DNA of 64,000 nt from Mannheimia haemolytica. Lineage in GTDB: Bacteria > Pseudomonadota > Gammaproteobacteria > Enterobacterales > Pasteurellaceae. Positions 17,583-28,805 of this stretch are shown here, piece after piece (within the stretch, counting starts at the first letter, position 1; each line of letters opens with the position of its first letter). Where the stretch lies: positions 1,116,001 through 1,180,000 of the forward strand of contig LR134495.1 of assembly GCA_900638155.1 (NCBI GenBank), read 5' to 3'. The notes under the pieces are model-generated. The model saw only the letters and a program-made list of their open reading frames with translations, had not been told where the DNA came from and searched no databases. The position numbers and the translations under genes are program-made.

Positions 17583-18949
17583 TGTCAGAAATTATTTGGG
17601 ATTTAGCCCTTATTCAAAAATATAACCATTCGGGGCCTCGTTATACCTCTTACCCAACGGCGTTGGAGTTTAACGAAAATTACACCAATGAAGATTTTAT
17701 TCGTGCTGCCGCTCGTTACCCTGAGCGTCCGCTTTCGCTTTATGTGCATATTCCGTTTTGCCATAAACTTTGCTATTTCTGTGGCTGTAATAAAGTGATT
17801 ACCCGTCATCGCCATAAAGTCGAAATTTATTTGGATTATTTAGAGCGTGAAATTAAAACTCGCGCACCCCTGTTTCAAAATCGTTTAGTGACCCAAATAC
17901 ACTGGGGTGGCGGTACGCCGACTTATTTAGACGAAGATCAATCGGCACGTTTAATGCAAATGCTACGAGCCAATTTTGATGTGAGTGATGATGCGGAAAT
18001 CAGCATTGAAATGGATCCGCGTGAAATCGAACTAAGTATGTTGGATCACCTGCGAGCTATCGGTTTTAACCGTCTGAGTATGGGTATTCAGGATTTCGAT
18101 AAAGAAGTGCAACGTTTGGTGAATCGTGAGCAAGATGAGGACTTTATTTTTGCCTTGATGAAACGGGCAAAAGAACTTGGCTTTGTTTCAACTAATGTGG
18201 ATTTGATTTACGGCTTGCCAAAACAGAATGTGGAAAGCTTTATGTACACATTACAACGTGTGGTAGAGCTAAACCCTGATCGTATGAGCGTATTCAACTA
18301 TGCTCACTTGCCAAGCCGTTTTGCTGCACAAGTGAAAATTAAAGAAGAGTTGTTGCCGGCTCCGGAAACCAAATTGACGATTTTGCAAAATTCTATCGAA
18401 TTTTTAGGCAAAAACGGTTATAAGTTTATCGGTATGGATCACTTTGCCAAACCTGATGATGAGTTAGCCATTGCACAAGAAAAAGGCATTTTACACCGTA
18501 ACTTCCAAGGCTATACCACTCAAGAAGAGTGCGATTTATTGGGAATGGGGGTGTCTGCAATCAGCTTACTCGGCGATACTTACGCCCAAAACCGCAAAGA
18601 ATTACAACAATACTATGCTGATGTTGAAACCAACGGTATTGCGTTGCATAAAGGCATTGCGTTAACCCAAGATGATTGCATTCGCCGTGATGTGATAAAA
18701 GCCTTGATTTGTAATTTCAAATTAGATTTTGCCACCATTGAAAAGCAATATGGTATTGATTTTAAACGCTATTTTGCCGAAGATTTAGCTTTCTTAGCTC
18801 CGTTGGCGGAAGATGAATTATTAACGATGAATGACGACAGCATTGTGGTTTCGCCACGAGGGCGTTTATTGATCCGTAATATTTGCTTATGTTTTGATGT
18901 CTATTCAAGACAATTAGCGAGAAGACAGCAGTTTTCCCGTATTATTTAA
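17582..18949 (+). CDS. hemN: Oxygen-independent coproporphyrinogen III oxidase
   Basis: A 455-residue radical SAM enzyme. The cluster motif is [16 protein letters not shown] with Cys60, Cys64 and Cys67 binding the 4Fe-4S cluster and Cys69 following, as in HemN proper. GGGTPTYL and [19 protein letters not shown] are further landmarks, and the C-terminal HemN domain is complete. It converts coproporphyrinogen III to protoporphyrinogen IX without oxygen, allowing haem synthesis under anaerobiosis. The extra CxC cysteine and the [10 protein letters not shown]-terminus separate it from the HemW paralogue. Confidence 0.95.
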   Translation: MSEIIWDLALIQKYNHSGPRYTSYPTALEFNENYTNEDFIRAAARYPERPLSLYVHIPFCHKLCYFCGCNKVITRHRHKVEIYLDYLEREIKTRAPLFQNRLVTQIHWGGGTPTYLDEDQSARLMQMLRANFDVSDDAEISIEMDPREIELSMLDHLRAIGFNRLSMGIQDFDKEVQRLVNREQDEDFIFALMKRAKELGFVSTNVDLIYGLPKQNVESFMYTLQRVVELNPDRMSVFNYAHLPSRFAAQVKIKEELLPAPETKLTILQNSIEFLGKNGYKFIGMDHFAKPDDELAIAQEKGILHRNFQGYTTQEECDLLGMGVSAISLLGDTYAQNRKELQQYYADVETNGIALHKGIALTQDDCIRRDVIKALICNFKLDFATIEKQYGIDFKRYFAEDLAFLAPLAEDELLTMNDDSIVVSPRGRLLIRNICLCFDVYSRQLARRQQFSRII

Positions 18950-19019
18950 TGATCAAGCGGTCGATTTTGGTAAAAAATTTACAAAAACAGACCGCTTGTT
19001 CCCGGCTTATAAAGGAAAA

Positions 19020-21356
19020 ATGATGAAACAGCGTTATAGCTTACTTTCTCTTGCTGTGATGGCAGCTTGTTATAGCAACAATGCCGCAGCTGATTTAAAG
19101 CAACAATGTTTACTTGGCGTGCCGCATTTTCAGGGCGAAGTGGTAGAAGGTGATCAACTTAGAATGCCTGTTACCATTGAGTCAGACAGTGCGGTGATTA
19201 ACCAACCGCGTGATGCTACCTATACCGGTGATGTCACGATCAAGCAAGGTAACCGTTCGATTTGGGCGGAGCAGGTGCGGGTTGAGCAAGATGGCGAAAA
19301 TGCCCGTATGGCGTATTTGCAGGGTAATTTTAACTACCAAGATAATTTGATTCAGGCAACCGGTTCAGATGCGACCATCAATCTGCTTTCCAAAGATGCG
19401 AATTTAGCTAATGCTAATTATCAATTAGTCGGCAGACAAGGGCGTGGCACGGCAGAATCCGGTGAGTTCGGCAACAGCAAACGCACACTGAAAAATGCCA
19501 GTTTTACTTCGTGCTTACCAGACGATAATTCGTGGCAAATTGAAGCGAATGAAATGATTCAGCATGTTGATGAAGAATACGCTGAAATGTGGCACGCCCG
19601 TTTTAAAGTGCTGGGAATGCCGGTGTTTTATTCGCCTTACCTACAATTCCCGATTGGCGATCGCCGCCGTAGCGGGTTATTAATTCCAAGTTTTGAACGT
19701 TCAAGCAAAAACGGCTGGACATATTCCCAACCGTTTTATTGGAATATCGCACCGAATATGGACGCTACTATCACCCCAACCTACTACTCACGCCGTGGTT
19801 GGCAAATTAGTCCGGAATTTCGTTATTTAACGAAAATCGGGCAAGGCTTAGTGGCAACCGAATATATGGCGAAAGATCGTTTAAGCGAGTACCAACCGGG
19901 AAATGATGATCGTAAACGCTATTTATTCCACTGGCGTCACGCAATGAGTTTTTTAACCGATTGGCGTTTCTCGGTCGATTACACCAAAGTGAGCGACAGA
20001 CGTTATTTCTCTGATTTTGATTCGGATTATGGTAGCAGTACTGATGGCTATGCGACGCAGAATTTTAAATTAGGCTACTATCAGCCGAATTATAATATCT
20101 CAATTTCAGGTAAAAAATTCCAAACCTTCGATGAGTTGGATATCGGGCCTTATCGCGTTCTGCCACAAATTGATTTTAACTATTATAAAAACGATCTAAT
20201 TAAAGGCGGAGATTTCAAATTCTTTGCCCAAGCAGCCCGTTTTGAAAATGATAGTAAATTAATGCCAAAAGCGTGGCGTTTCCACGCTGAGCCAACACTG
20301 AATTTCCCATTAGCGAACCGCTATGGTAGCTTAAATTTAGAAACCAAGCTCTATGCAACCCACTATCAACAAACGAAAGGTAGTGAGAGTACGGAAGAAA
20401 TTAAGAAAAGTGTAAGTCGTGTACTGCCACAGATTAAGCTCGATTTTAAAACCGTGTTGGAATCCGATAAACAGCTTTTCTCTGGCTATACTCAAACGCT
20501 TGAGCCTCGGGTGCAATATATTTATCGCCCATATAAGGATCAAAGCGATATTGGTTCTAAAGCACATCGAAGCGTGAGTTTAGGCTATGACTCTGCATTG
20601 TTGCAAAATGATTATTTTTCACTCTTTAATGACAGACGTTATAGTGGTTTAGACCGTATTTCGTCAGCAAATTTAGTGACTGCAGGTGGCACAACCCGTT
20701 TCTTTAAAGAGGCAACGGGTGAAGAGGTATTTAATTTCAGTTTGGGGCAGACTTATTATTTAAGCCCGTCTAAAATTGATGATTCTGCTGATAACCGTAC
20801 AGAAGGACATACTTCTTCTTGGGCAGCGGAATCTAACTGGAAATTCCATAAAAAATGGAACTGGCACGGTAGCTATCAATATGATACTCGTTTAAACCAA
20901 ACGGCGTTAGCGAATATGTCATTGCAATACAAACCACAGTCAGACAAATTGATTCAGCTCAATTACCGCTATGCAAGTAAAGATTATATCAATCAAAACT
21001 TGAATACGAATAAGTACGGGCAATCAATTAAACAAGTGGGCGGTGTGCTAGGTTGGGAATTAACCGATAAAGTGTCGGTAATGACCAGTTATTACCACGA
21101 CCTTGCATTGAAAAAACCGGTGGAAGGGCAACTTTCGCTTAACTACAACACTTGCTGTTGGGCGGCAAATGTGTATGTTGCTCGCCGTTTAGTTTCAACG
21201 CCGGTAGGTTCATCTGATACGATCAATGATTTCTACTATGACAATAAGTTCGGAATTAACTTTGAGCTACGCTTTGGCACAAACTACAGCAATGGTGTAA
21301 CCCGTATGCTAAAACGAGGTATTATTCCTTACACCGAGCCGTATGGCATTAATTAA
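19020..21356 (+). CDS. lptD: LPS-assembly outer membrane protein LptD
   Basis: A 778-residue precursor with a signal peptide ([22 protein letters not shown]), an N-terminal OstA-type domain ([24 protein letters not shown]...) and a large beta-barrel. The paired-cysteine pattern of LptD is present: Cys in QQCLLG and TSCLPD at the N-terminus and CC in [10 protein letters not shown] near the C-terminus, which form the inter-domain disulfides. LptD with LptE places lipopolysaccharide in the outer leaflet. The start is 19020 or 19023 (ATGATG) behind AAAGGA; the frame opens earlier at 18996. An inverted USS pair precedes the gene and a hairpin terminator follows. Confidence 0.95.
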   Translation: MMKQRYSLLSLAVMAACYSNNAAADLKQQCLLGVPHFQGEVVEGDQLRMPVTIESDSAVINQPRDATYTGDVTIKQGNRSIWAEQVRVEQDGENARMAYLQGNFNYQDNLIQATGSDATINLLSKDANLANANYQLVGRQGRGTAESGEFGNSKRTLKNASFTSCLPDDNSWQIEANEMIQHVDEEYAEMWHARFKVLGMPVFYSPYLQFPIGDRRRSGLLIPSFERSSKNGWTYSQPFYWNIAPNMDATITPTYYSRRGWQISPEFRYLTKIGQGLVATEYMAKDRLSEYQPGNDDRKRYLFHWRHAMSFLTDWRFSVDYTKVSDRRYFSDFDSDYGSSTDGYATQNFKLGYYQPNYNISISGKKFQTFDELDIGPYRVLPQIDFNYYKNDLIKGGDFKFFAQAARFENDSKLMPKAWRFHAEPTLNFPLANRYGSLNLETKLYATHYQQTKGSESTEEIKKSVSRVLPQIKLDFKTVLESDKQLFSGYTQTLEPRVQYIYRPYKDQSDIGSKAHRSVSLGYDSALLQNDYFSLFNDRRYSGLDRISSANLVTAGGTTRFFKEATGEEVFNFSLGQTYYLSPSKIDDSADNRTEGHTSSWAAESNWKFHKKWNWHGSYQYDTRLNQTALANMSLQYKPQSDKLIQLNYRYASKDYINQNLNTNKYGQSIKQVGGVLGWELTDKVSVMTSYYHDLALKKPVEGQLSLNYNTCCWAANVYVARRLVSTPVGSSDTINDFYYDNKFGINFELRFGTNYSNGVTRMLKRGIIPYTEPYGIN

Positions 21357-21383
21357 CAAAGTAAAAACAAATAAGTAAAAATA

Positions 21384-21420
21384 AAAATCGGGGCGAAAAA
21401 TATTTGCCCCGATTTTTTTA
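21384..21420 (+). terminator. Rho-independent terminator after lptD
   Basis: An 11-bp stem AAAATCGGGGC/GCCCCGATTTT followed by TTTT. The GGGGCGAAAAA...TTTGCCCC core resembles the GGGGCGAA repeat family. Confidence 0.85.
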
Positions 21421-21497
21421 TATTTGGCTGACAAGCGGTTAAATTCTGTTGGAATTTTGCAAATCTTCCGCTAAATTCAACCGCTTGCCATCGAAAC

Positions 21498-24137
21498 TTA
21501 ACCTGTATTTCGCATACCTGCAGCAATGCCAGTGATGGTGATCATCAATGCTTGCTCCAGTACAGGATCGGCATTTTCACCTTGTTTGCGAATCCGATCT
21601 AACAATTCTACCTGAAGTAGATTGAGCGGGTCGGTATAAATATTGCGAAGTGCAATCGATTCGGCGATCCAAGGTAAATCCGCCATTAATTGACCATCGT
21701 GAGCCAGTGCAAGAACGGTTTTAAGATCAGCCTGTAGTTGCGTACGCAACATATTGCCTAAACGGTGTAGTTTTGGCTCGACTAGGCGTTGGTCGTAATA
21801 TTCCGCCAGCCAAATATCAGCTTTACTAAATACCATTTCCAGCATTCCGATACGGGTTGAGAAAAACGGCCATTCGTTACACATTTCTTTTAGTAAGGTT
21901 TCATTACCTTCATCAATCAACTGTTGTAATGCTTGCCCTGCACCTAACCAAGCAGGTAGCATTAAGCGGTTTTGCATCCAAGCGAAAATCCAAGGAATTG
22001 CACGTAAACTTTCCACACCACCCTTTGGATTACGTTTTGCCGGGCGTGAGCCAAGTGGCAGACGGGAAAGTTCTTGCTCTGGTGTAGCAGATCGGAAATA
22101 CGGTACGAAGTCTGGCTCGCCACGCACCATATCGCGGTAAATTTGGCAAGAAATATCAGAGGCTTTTGCTAGCACATCTCGCCACTGCTGTTTTGGCTCT
22201 GGTGGAGGGAAAATATTCGCTTCTAAAATCGCACTGGCGTAGAGTTCTAAACTTTCAACTGCCACGGCAGGTAAGCCTAATTTAAAGCGGATCATCTCTC
22301 CTTGTTCGGTCACTCTTAAGCCATTTTTTAGTGAACGAGGCGGTTGAGAGAGTAAGGCTGCATGAGCCGGTGCACCACCACGCCCGATAGTACCACCACG
22401 ACCGTGGAATAAGGTTAATTCAATATTATATTTTTCACATAAATTGACCAGAGCTTCTTGCGCCCGATATTGCGCCCAGCCGGCAGCAAGCATTCCGGCA
22501 TCTTTGGCGGAATCAGAGTAGCCGATCATAATCATTTGGTAATTGTTGATGACGCCACGATACCAGCCGATATTAAATAAATCGGTCATCACTTTTTCAC
22601 TGTGGTCTAAATCGCCTAGCGTTTCAAATAATGGAGCGACCGGAATAGTAAATTTGCACCCCGCCTCTTTGAGTAAAAGGTGAACCGCAAGTACATCAGA
22701 GGCCTCTCTTGCCATTGAAATGACGTAGGCTGAAATGACGCCTTCAGGTTGCTCGGCAACAATTTTACAAGTGTCTAACACTTCTTTAGTTTCAGGGCTT
22801 GGAGTCCAGTTGGTTGGAATCAATGGGCGGCGAGAACTGAGTTCACGCACTAAGAACGCCTGTTTATCATCTTCTGTCCAATGAGCATAATCGCCTAAGC
22901 CGATATAGCGGGTAATTTCTGCAATCGCCATTTCGTGGCGGGTACTTTCTTGGCGAATATCAAGGCGTGATAACCCTAAACCAAAACAGTTTATACGACG
23001 TAAGCAATCTAGTAATGCACCATTTGCAATAATTCGCATACCACAGGCTTGTAATGACTCATAGCAATCAAAAAGCGGTTCCCACAATTGCTGATCTGAA
23101 GTTAAAATGTCACTTTCATCAATAGTTGAAATTTTGCCTTCCAATAATTCCGCATAGTAAATTTCGGTATTAATTAATTTCTGGCGTAATACTTTTAGTA
23201 ATACGCGATATGGCTCTAAATAGTCACCATATTTAGCACGAAATGCAGGGGTACACTGTGTAATCGATAATTCTTCAGCAAGATTTTTAATATCTTGTAA
23301 GAACAATTCTGCGGCTTTCCAACGGTTCATTCTTAATACACGGCGAGTTGTTTCTGCCGTGACGAACGGGTTACCGTCACGGTCTCCGCCCATCCAAGAA
23401 GAAAAACGGACAGGGGCTAAATTTACCGGATATTGCACACCAAAGTGTTTTTCTAAATAGAAGTTAAGCTGACGACAAAATTCCGGCACGGCTTTCCATA
23501 AACTATTTTCAATGACTGCCATACCGCCTTTGGCTTCATCAACAGGAGTTGGGCGTTGGGTTCTGATTTCATTAGTATGCCAAGCAAGGGCAATCAGTTG
23601 CATTAAACGGCGTTTGATTTTATAGCTTTCAGCTTCAGTTAAATCATTGTGTTCTAATAAATTCAAACATTTATTGATTTCAACGTGTTTATGCCCCAGC
23701 GAACGGCGGGTTACTTCCGTTGGGTGAGCTGTTAGCACTAAATCAATCATTAGGCTTTCCACGGTTTTAATCACTTTTTCAACGGGGATATTTTGTGATT
23801 TTAGACGAAGGAACAGAGAGTCTAATGAGCGACTACCAAGTGATTCATCAATATGATGGCGAGAAACAGTTTGATGTTGTTCAGCAATATTTGTTAGATT
23901 TAGAAAATGGCTAAATGCACGTGCAACGGGTAAGACATCATCGTTAGAAATATTGGCTAATTTATCTAATAGCTGTTCACGGGCGTTTTCATCGCCGGCA
24001 CGAGAATTGCGAGATAACACACGAATGCTTTCGATGAGTTCTAGAATGTAATCTCCTTGCGCATCACGAATCGTTTCTCCCAAAAATTCACCTAACATAT
24101 GGATATTATGCTGAATTGTTGAATATTGCTGGTTCAT
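21498..24137 (-). CDS. ppc: Phosphoenolpyruvate carboxylase
   Basis: An 879-residue enzyme (E. coli 883). The catalytic blocks are [13 protein letters not shown] (near 135), [31 protein letters not shown] (near 545), [18 protein letters not shown] (near 580) and the C-terminal [18 protein letters not shown]. It fixes bicarbonate onto PEP to form oxaloacetate, which feeds the reductive succinate branch and anaplerosis. The gene stands alone; the convergent lptD terminator and an inverted USS pair lie at its 3' side. Confidence 0.96.
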   Translation of the reverse strand: MNQQYSTIQHNIHMLGEFLGETIRDAQGDYILELIESIRVLSRNSRAGDENAREQLLDKLANISNDDVLPVARAFSHFLNLTNIAEQHQTVSRHHIDESLGSRSLDSLFLRLKSQNIPVEKVIKTVESLMIDLVLTAHPTEVTRRSLGHKHVEINKCLNLLEHNDLTEAESYKIKRRLMQLIALAWHTNEIRTQRPTPVDEAKGGMAVIENSLWKAVPEFCRQLNFYLEKHFGVQYPVNLAPVRFSSWMGGDRDGNPFVTAETTRRVLRMNRWKAAELFLQDIKNLAEELSITQCTPAFRAKYGDYLEPYRVLLKVLRQKLINTEIYYAELLEGKISTIDESDILTSDQQLWEPLFDCYESLQACGMRIIANGALLDCLRRINCFGLGLSRLDIRQESTRHEMAIAEITRYIGLGDYAHWTEDDKQAFLVRELSSRRPLIPTNWTPSPETKEVLDTCKIVAEQPEGVISAYVISMAREASDVLAVHLLLKEAGCKFTIPVAPLFETLGDLDHSEKVMTDLFNIGWYRGVINNYQMIMIGYSDSAKDAGMLAAGWAQYRAQEALVNLCEKYNIELTLFHGRGGTIGRGGAPAHAALLSQPPRSLKNGLRVTEQGEMIRFKLGLPAVAVESLELYASAILEANIFPPPEPKQQWRDVLAKASDISCQIYRDMVRGEPDFVPYFRSATPEQELSRLPLGSRPAKRNPKGGVESLRAIPWIFAWMQNRLMLPAWLGAGQALQQLIDEGNETLLKEMCNEWPFFSTRIGMLEMVFSKADIWLAEYYDQRLVEPKLHRLGNMLRTQLQADLKTVLALAHDGQLMADLPWIAESIALRNIYTDPLNLLQVELLDRIRKQGENADPVLEQALMITITGIAAGMRNTG

Positions 24138-24306
24138 AAAAAATTCCTATGGTAAACATAAATTAAATTAGGTCTAAATATGCCGAAAATCGCTGAAAAT
24201 AGCAAATAGATTTAATTTAATTTTTGAATTAAATGATAAAACGCAAAAAATAGCTGTCTATGGTAGGGATAATATGAAATCTTTTATAGAAAATGGGGGA
24301 AATAGA

Positions 24307-24711
24307 ATGAAGCAGATTTATGCTTTAGGTTTGGCATTCATTGTCGCTAGTGTAAGTTTATTATCTACTAAAGTACAGGCAAATCAAGCGTATCAAACTA
24401 CTAAGCAAGGCTTGCAATATAAGGAGCTTAAAGCAGGCAGCGGCAAAAAACCAACACTAAATGATGAAGTGGAGGTGCGTTTTACTTCTTATAATGATAA
24501 AGGGGAAGTGTTTGAAGGGACGTTTAATCAAGTGCCAGTAATTTTGCCTATCAGAGAAATGTTTTCCGGCTTACAGCAAGGATTATTGCTTATGCCGGTA
24601 GGCTCTGTATATGAGTTTAATATTCCGGCTCACCTAGGTTATCAAGAAGAGGGTAGTAGAGCTAAGAAAGCTGCGTTGTATCGGATAGAACTACTTAGAA
24701 TTAATCCTTAA
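24307..24711 (+). CDS. Secreted FKBP-type peptidyl-prolyl isomerase-like protein
   Basis: A 134-residue protein with an N-terminal signal peptide (KQIYALGLAFIVASVSLLSTKVQA) and one FKBP domain: GLQYKELKAGSGKKPTLNDEVEVRFTSYNDKG, GLQQGLLLMPVGSVYEFNIPAHLGYQ. It lacks the dimerisation domain of FkpA/Mip, so it is a minimal periplasmic FKBP, and several active-site aromatic residues of the family look altered (VRFTSY in place of VHYTG). Isomerase activity is therefore uncertain. Start: the ATG at 24307 has GGGGGA in front and begins directly at the signal peptide; the upstream ATG at 24274 would add 11 hydrophilic residues. Confidence 0.82.
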   Translation: MKQIYALGLAFIVASVSLLSTKVQANQAYQTTKQGLQYKELKAGSGKKPTLNDEVEVRFTSYNDKGEVFEGTFNQVPVILPIREMFSGLQQGLLLMPVGSVYEFNIPAHLGYQEEGSRAKKAALYRIELLRINP

Positions 24712-24870
24712 ACTCAGAAAACCTATATAGAAAAAGCATTTTACAAATTTTTCCCTAAATTCAACCACTTGCATATTACTACAAGCGGTATTTTTCTGCC
24801 TAAATCACGCTAATTTACTCATCGTATCTTTAAATTCATGTGCTTTATTACGTCAAAAAGTCAAACGCAT

Positions 24871-25734
24871 TTAGGTAATGATGGATTTTTTTAATAGCCA
24901 TTTACAAGCATGGTATATCCCGAAAAGAGTATCCATTCCGGAGGAATGCCCTATATTTTCAAAACGTTGTGCTAATAGGCGGAAATCCTCTTGACGTTGT
25001 TGCGTGTGATTAAAGAAGCTTAAAAGAGGGGCGGAAAATTGTTGTTGCAATGCACAATCTAAAAAACGGCGACTGATCGCATTAGTATTATCTAAATGTT
25101 GTTGGAGTTTTTGGGTTAGTGTTTGGTAAAAAGCTGTCTGAGTTTGAGTAAAATACTGAAATGTGGCAATAAAACCGCATAAAAAATCATCGCCACTTGG
25201 CGTGAGACCAATACCAAGCCCAATAAGTTTTGTGAAATATTCCGCTGATTTTTCTAATTCGCCTAGTTGATAAAGATCCTCAGCTTGAACTAAATATTGC
25301 TTGAATGCACGAAGTAGTACATCGTTAATACTGTTTTGTAATAATAAATTCAGCCCTTTAGCATTCGACTTTTGCAAGATTTTTTGTGCAAGATTTGCAT
25401 ACCAAACCACATTGTTTAGTGAAAAAGAGGTGCAAGCGGTTAATTTTGAAGAAAAAATTGCATCATTTGAATAATTTAAATTGAGCCGATAAGGTTGGTT
25501 AGGTTGGAATGAGAGTTGTTGAAATTTTGTTATTGAGAAATCAGTGATTAGACTGATCGGTGAAAGCTCACTTTCTTTCGGCTGTAATGTAAAAATCTGA
25601 TTATTAATCAATAAATTAATAGTTTTATTGTAACGAGAGTGAAGCATTACAATAGGTGCAGCTTCTATTGCATTTTGAGCGTACAGAGTGGTTTTTAAAA
25701 TAGGGATGTTTATTATTTGCTCTTTTATTGTCAT
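24871..25734 (-). CDS. DUF2877 protein, likely third subunit of oxamate carbamoyltransferase (YlbF/AllH-like)
   Basis: A 287-residue soluble protein. The motif GLGIGLTPSGDDFLCGFIATF (near 172-192) is the signature of DUF2877, and the C-terminal HSSGMDTLFGIYHA also fits. In E. coli the DUF2877 protein YlbF is encoded with FdrA and YlbE, and the three are reported to form the oxamate (oxalurate) carbamoyltransferase. Here it is divergent from the first allantoinase and 6 kb from the fused fdrA-ylbE gene, so the set is complete but split. The divergent 124-bp gap may carry a shared control region. Family call is firm; the catalytic role is inference from context. Confidence 0.8.
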   Translation of the reverse strand: MTIKEQIINIPILKTTLYAQNAIEAAPIVMLHSRYNKTINLLINNQIFTLQPKESELSPISLITDFSITKFQQLSFQPNQPYRLNLNYSNDAIFSSKLTACTSFSLNNVVWYANLAQKILQKSNAKGLNLLLQNSINDVLLRAFKQYLVQAEDLYQLGELEKSAEYFTKLIGLGIGLTPSGDDFLCGFIATFQYFTQTQTAFYQTLTQKLQQHLDNTNAISRRFLDCALQQQFSAPLLSFFNHTQQRQEDFRLLAQRFENIGHSSGMDTLFGIYHACKWLLKKSIIT

Positions 25735-25790
25735 TCTGTAAAATACCTATTGATTTGTAGTAACTTTATTGATTAGTATACTTGCAAAGT

Positions 25791-25805
25791 TGAAATACGA
25801 TTTCA
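25791..25805. promoter_or_regulatory. Candidate operator TGAAAT-ACG-ATTTCA
   Basis: A perfect 6-bp-arm dyad in the gap between the DUF2877 gene and the divergent allantoinase. It loosely resembles the TGGAAAT/ATTTCCA sites of IclR-type regulators (AllR belongs to that family). No such regulator is in the window; binding is speculative. Confidence 0.3.
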
Positions 25806-25858
25806 TATTTTTTATTTTCCTTTCAAACCATTAAAAGTCAATAAAAAGAAGGTTCATT

Positions 25859-27265
25859 ATGTATGATTTAATCGTTAAAAACGGACAATTAGTCACGCCG
25901 GATAGAATTTATCTTGCCACTATTGCGGTAAAAGACGGGAAATTTGCCGGTTTTCTTGCCCCTGATATTGAGGTTGATGCGAAAGAAATTGTCGATGCAA
26001 AAGGCAATTTGGTTTATCCGGGGATAATTGACTGCCACGCCCATTTAAATGAACCGGGCTTTGATTATCGTGAGGATTTTGAAACCGGATCCCGTGCCGC
26101 AGTAGCCGCCGGTTGTACCACGCTCATAGATATGCCGCTTAATAATGATCCTTCCCTCATCAATAAAGATGTCTTTAAATTAAAACACGCCAACGTAAGT
26201 AAACATTCCTTTATCGACTTCGCCCTTTGGGGGGGGATTGTCGGCGATTATGACGACAGTCCAAATTCCATAAAAAGCAATTCTGCCGATCTTGTTGAAC
26301 TAGAAGCCTGTGGCGTTGCTGCCTTTAAAGGTTTCACTTGCCCGAACGGGGATTTATTCCCAACGGTAAACTTGGGCAATGTGCGTAAAGCCTTAGAAAT
26401 CTTAAAACCTTTTAATGCGTTGTCCGGATTCCATTGCGAAGAGTTTGGGCAAGTTAAAGAGCGAGTGAAAGAGGCAAAAGCGAAAACAGGTTTAACAAAT
26501 CAAGAAAAAATTCGTGAGTTTTTAGATGCCCACGATGTTTGGGTGGAATATGTAGCGACTAAAAATATTATTGATATGTCTCGAGCCACCGGTGGCAGGG
26601 TGCATATTTGCCACGTCACACACCCAATGGTTGCTCAACTGGTTAAAGATGCAATTTATGAAGGTTTACCTGTTTCAGGCGAGACTTGCCCCCACTATTT
26701 AGGATTTACCGAAGATTTCGTCTTTGAAAAAGGCGGACCGGCAAAATGTACTCCTCCTTTGCGTAAAAAAGAGGATATGGAAAAACTTTGGGATTATGTG
26801 ATTGATGGCACGCTTTCTTGCGTGGGAAGTGACCATTCTCCGGCTGCCGATGAAGAAAAAAATAATGACACTCACGATATTTGGGAGGCTTGGGGAGGCT
26901 TAAATGGTATCCAGTTCTTTTTGCCGATGATGTTCGATATGGTGGTTCATCAACGTAAACTAAGCCCGAGCCTGATTGCGAAAGTGATGGGCGTCAATCC
27001 GGCAAAATTGTTTGGTTTATATGGGCGTAAAGGGGCGTTTGAACTTGGGTTTGATGCGGATATTGTGATTGTAGATCCGGAAAAACCGTGGAAAGTAGAA
27101 CAAGAGAAACTGTTTACCAAAGGACATGTTACTTGTTTTGATGGTTTAGAAGGCAAAGGTGCAGCAACCCATACCTTTATTCGTGGTCGTTTAGTGGCGG
27201 AAAACGGTATGTATAAACAAGATGCTATGGGTTATGGCGAATTTATTCGCCCGGTGAAAAGCTAA
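25859..27265 (+). CDS. allB: Allantoinase (first copy)
   Basis: A 468-residue cyclic amidohydrolase. Metal ligands are visible: HAH of IIDCHAHLNEPG (His60, His62), the carboxylatable Lys in AAFKGF (near 155), His in LSGFHCEEFG, His in VHICHVTHP and Asp in GSDHSP. The enzyme opens the allantoin ring to give allantoate. The related dihydropyrimidinase/hydantoinase families use the same fold, but the allantoate, ureidoglycine and ureidoglycolate genes around it favour allantoinase. A second copy, clearly divergent in sequence, starts at 39080. A Hin-type USS inverted pair behind the gene makes a terminator before the permease gene. Confidence 0.88.
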   Translation: MYDLIVKNGQLVTPDRIYLATIAVKDGKFAGFLAPDIEVDAKEIVDAKGNLVYPGIIDCHAHLNEPGFDYREDFETGSRAAVAAGCTTLIDMPLNNDPSLINKDVFKLKHANVSKHSFIDFALWGGIVGDYDDSPNSIKSNSADLVELEACGVAAFKGFTCPNGDLFPTVNLGNVRKALEILKPFNALSGFHCEEFGQVKERVKEAKAKTGLTNQEKIREFLDAHDVWVEYVATKNIIDMSRATGGRVHICHVTHPMVAQLVKDAIYEGLPVSGETCPHYLGFTEDFVFEKGGPAKCTPPLRKKEDMEKLWDYVIDGTLSCVGSDHSPAADEEKNNDTHDIWEAWGGLNGIQFFLPMMFDMVVHQRKLSPSLIAKVMGVNPAKLFGLYGRKGAFELGFDADIVIVDPEKPWKVEQEKLFTKGHVTCFDGLEGKGAATHTFIRGRLVAENGMYKQDAMGYGEFIRPVKS

Positions 27266-27269
27266 TGCG

Positions 27270-27318
27270 AAGTGCGGTTGATTTTTCAAAACTTTTGGGA
27301 AATGACCGCACTTTTTAT
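27270..27318 (+). terminator. Terminator formed by an inverted pair of Hin-type uptake signals
   Basis: AAGTGCGGT at 27270-27278 and ACCGCACTT at 27305-27313 make the stem, followed by TTTTTATTA. It lies between the first allantoinase and the permease. The motif is the Haemophilus-type USS, unlike the ACAAGCGGT type that prevails elsewhere in the window. Confidence 0.7.
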
Positions 27319-27363
27319 TATATAAAAATAATACATTAAAAATGCGATTACAGGAGAGACAAC

Positions 27364-28692
27364 ATGTCTGAAAAAACCAACTTACAACCGATTCCGGAAA
27401 ATAAACGGATTATGGATTTACTGTCTTACCTTTTCTTATGGCTTGGCGGCTGTGTATCTATCGGTACATTCGCACTCGGCTCCGGGCAATTAGAGAAAGG
27501 GTTAAATTTAACCCAAGCTTTTGTGGCAATGTTAATTGGCTCGTTATTGCTGATTGTCTGTTTATGTTTAAATGACCAAATGAGCTATAAAAGTGGTGTT
27601 CCTTATGCGGTTCAATTAAAAAGTGCATTTGGGACTAAAGGTGGGATTTTACCTGCAATGTTGCGGGGTGTGCCTGCCATCGTGTGGTATGGCGTACAAA
27701 GCTGGTTAGGCGGTTCGGCAATTAACCAAATTTCAATTTTATTATTTGGTTATGACAATCTAGTGCTTTATTTCCTCTTATTCCAAGCCTTACAAATTTG
27801 GATTTCTACCACCGGTTTCCACGGCTTGAAATGGTTAGAAAATATTGGTGCGGTTGTAATTATCGCCTCGCTTACCTATATGTTCTATATCTGTATGACT
27901 AAATTCGGTGGACGTATTGAAGAGAATTTGATTAATAAAGAAGGCACTTGGGGCTTACCTTTTGTCAGTGCTATTGTGGCTTTCTTTGGCGTGAATGTAT
28001 TGGTTATGCTGAATGTAGGCGACTATGTGCGTGAACTAAAACCGGGGTATTCAACGGCAAAACGTGGTGTGGTGTATTTCTTAGCAATGGTGCCAACTAC
28101 CGTATTTATGGGCGTAATTGGTTTAATGATCTCCTCTGCAACCGGTATTGCTAACCCAATCAATGCGTTTGCTCAAGCAGCAGATAATAAATTCTTAGTG
28201 ATTATTACCTTAGTCTTTATTTTATTTGCTCAAATGACCACCAACCTAGCAAGTAATGTTGTGCCACCTGCCTATGCGTTAATGGATGCCTTTAAAATTA
28301 AACATAAAACCTCAGTGGTGCTTATCGGTTTATTAGCGATTGCAACTTGCCCTTGGTTAATTACCTCCGATGCGTCATCAAAAGGAGTGGATATTTTCGT
28401 TTTAACTTACACTGTATTCTTCGGCCCGATTTTCTCTGTGCTATTGGTTGATTACTATATTCTCCATAAACGCAAAATTGACATTGCCGAACTCTATGAT
28501 GAAAACGGTAGCCGTAAAGGTGTGAACTGGGCAGCGATTTTGGCAATTTCTGTGGGAGCAGTGATTGGCTTATTCAATGCAGATATTTCATTCTTAACTG
28601 CAACTATTCCAACTGCCTTAGTTTATTACTTCGGTATGAAATATATGGCATCAAGCGCCCGTTTCAGAAAGGGAACGATTTTAGATAAATAA
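27364..28692 (+). CDS. NCS1-family nucleobase/allantoin permease (first copy)
   Basis: A 442-residue membrane protein with about 12 helices. The N-terminal helix region MDLLSYLFLWLGGCVSIGTFALGSG and the block YAVQLKSAFGTKGGILPAMLRGVPAIVWYGVQSWLGG match the nucleobase:cation symporter-1 family (CodB, PucI, AllW). The gene follows allantoinase closely, so allantoin is the likely substrate, with hydantoin or another purine breakdown product possible. The same allantoinase-permease pairing is repeated at 39080-41820. The gene ends against a four-hairpin repeat. Confidence 0.85.
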   Translation: MSEKTNLQPIPENKRIMDLLSYLFLWLGGCVSIGTFALGSGQLEKGLNLTQAFVAMLIGSLLLIVCLCLNDQMSYKSGVPYAVQLKSAFGTKGGILPAMLRGVPAIVWYGVQSWLGGSAINQISILLFGYDNLVLYFLLFQALQIWISTTGFHGLKWLENIGAVVIIASLTYMFYICMTKFGGRIEENLINKEGTWGLPFVSAIVAFFGVNVLVMLNVGDYVRELKPGYSTAKRGVVYFLAMVPTTVFMGVIGLMISSATGIANPINAFAQAADNKFLVIITLVFILFAQMTTNLASNVVPPAYALMDAFKIKHKTSVVLIGLLAIATCPWLITSDASSKGVDIFVLTYTVFFGPIFSVLLVDYYILHKRKIDIAELYDENGSRKGVNWAAILAISVGAVIGLFNADISFLTATIPTALVYYFGMKYMASSARFRKGTILDK

Positions 28693-28700
28693 TGGGTAAT

Positions 28701-28805
28701 AACCCCATACGAGCCGTATGGGGTTAGATAATCTGAGCCACGTTGTGGCTCTATAAAAGTCCCGGAGGGACTTGGGTTGTTTAACCTAGCACGGCTCGTG
28801 CTAGG
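28701..28805. repeat. Multi-hairpin repeat, copy A (four tandem hairpins)
   Basis: Four perfect hairpins in a row, each with a 3-base loop: AACCCCATACG/CGTATGGGGTT (28701-28725), GAGCCAC/GTGGCTC (28735-28751), AAGTCCC/GGGACTT (28757-28773) and CCTAGCACG/CGTGCTAGG (28785-28805). The last one supplies the TAG stop of the convergent hydrolase gene. The same four hairpins recur in reverse order at 35743-35854, and one recurs at 31610. It may also end transcription of the permease gene. Confidence 0.85.
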
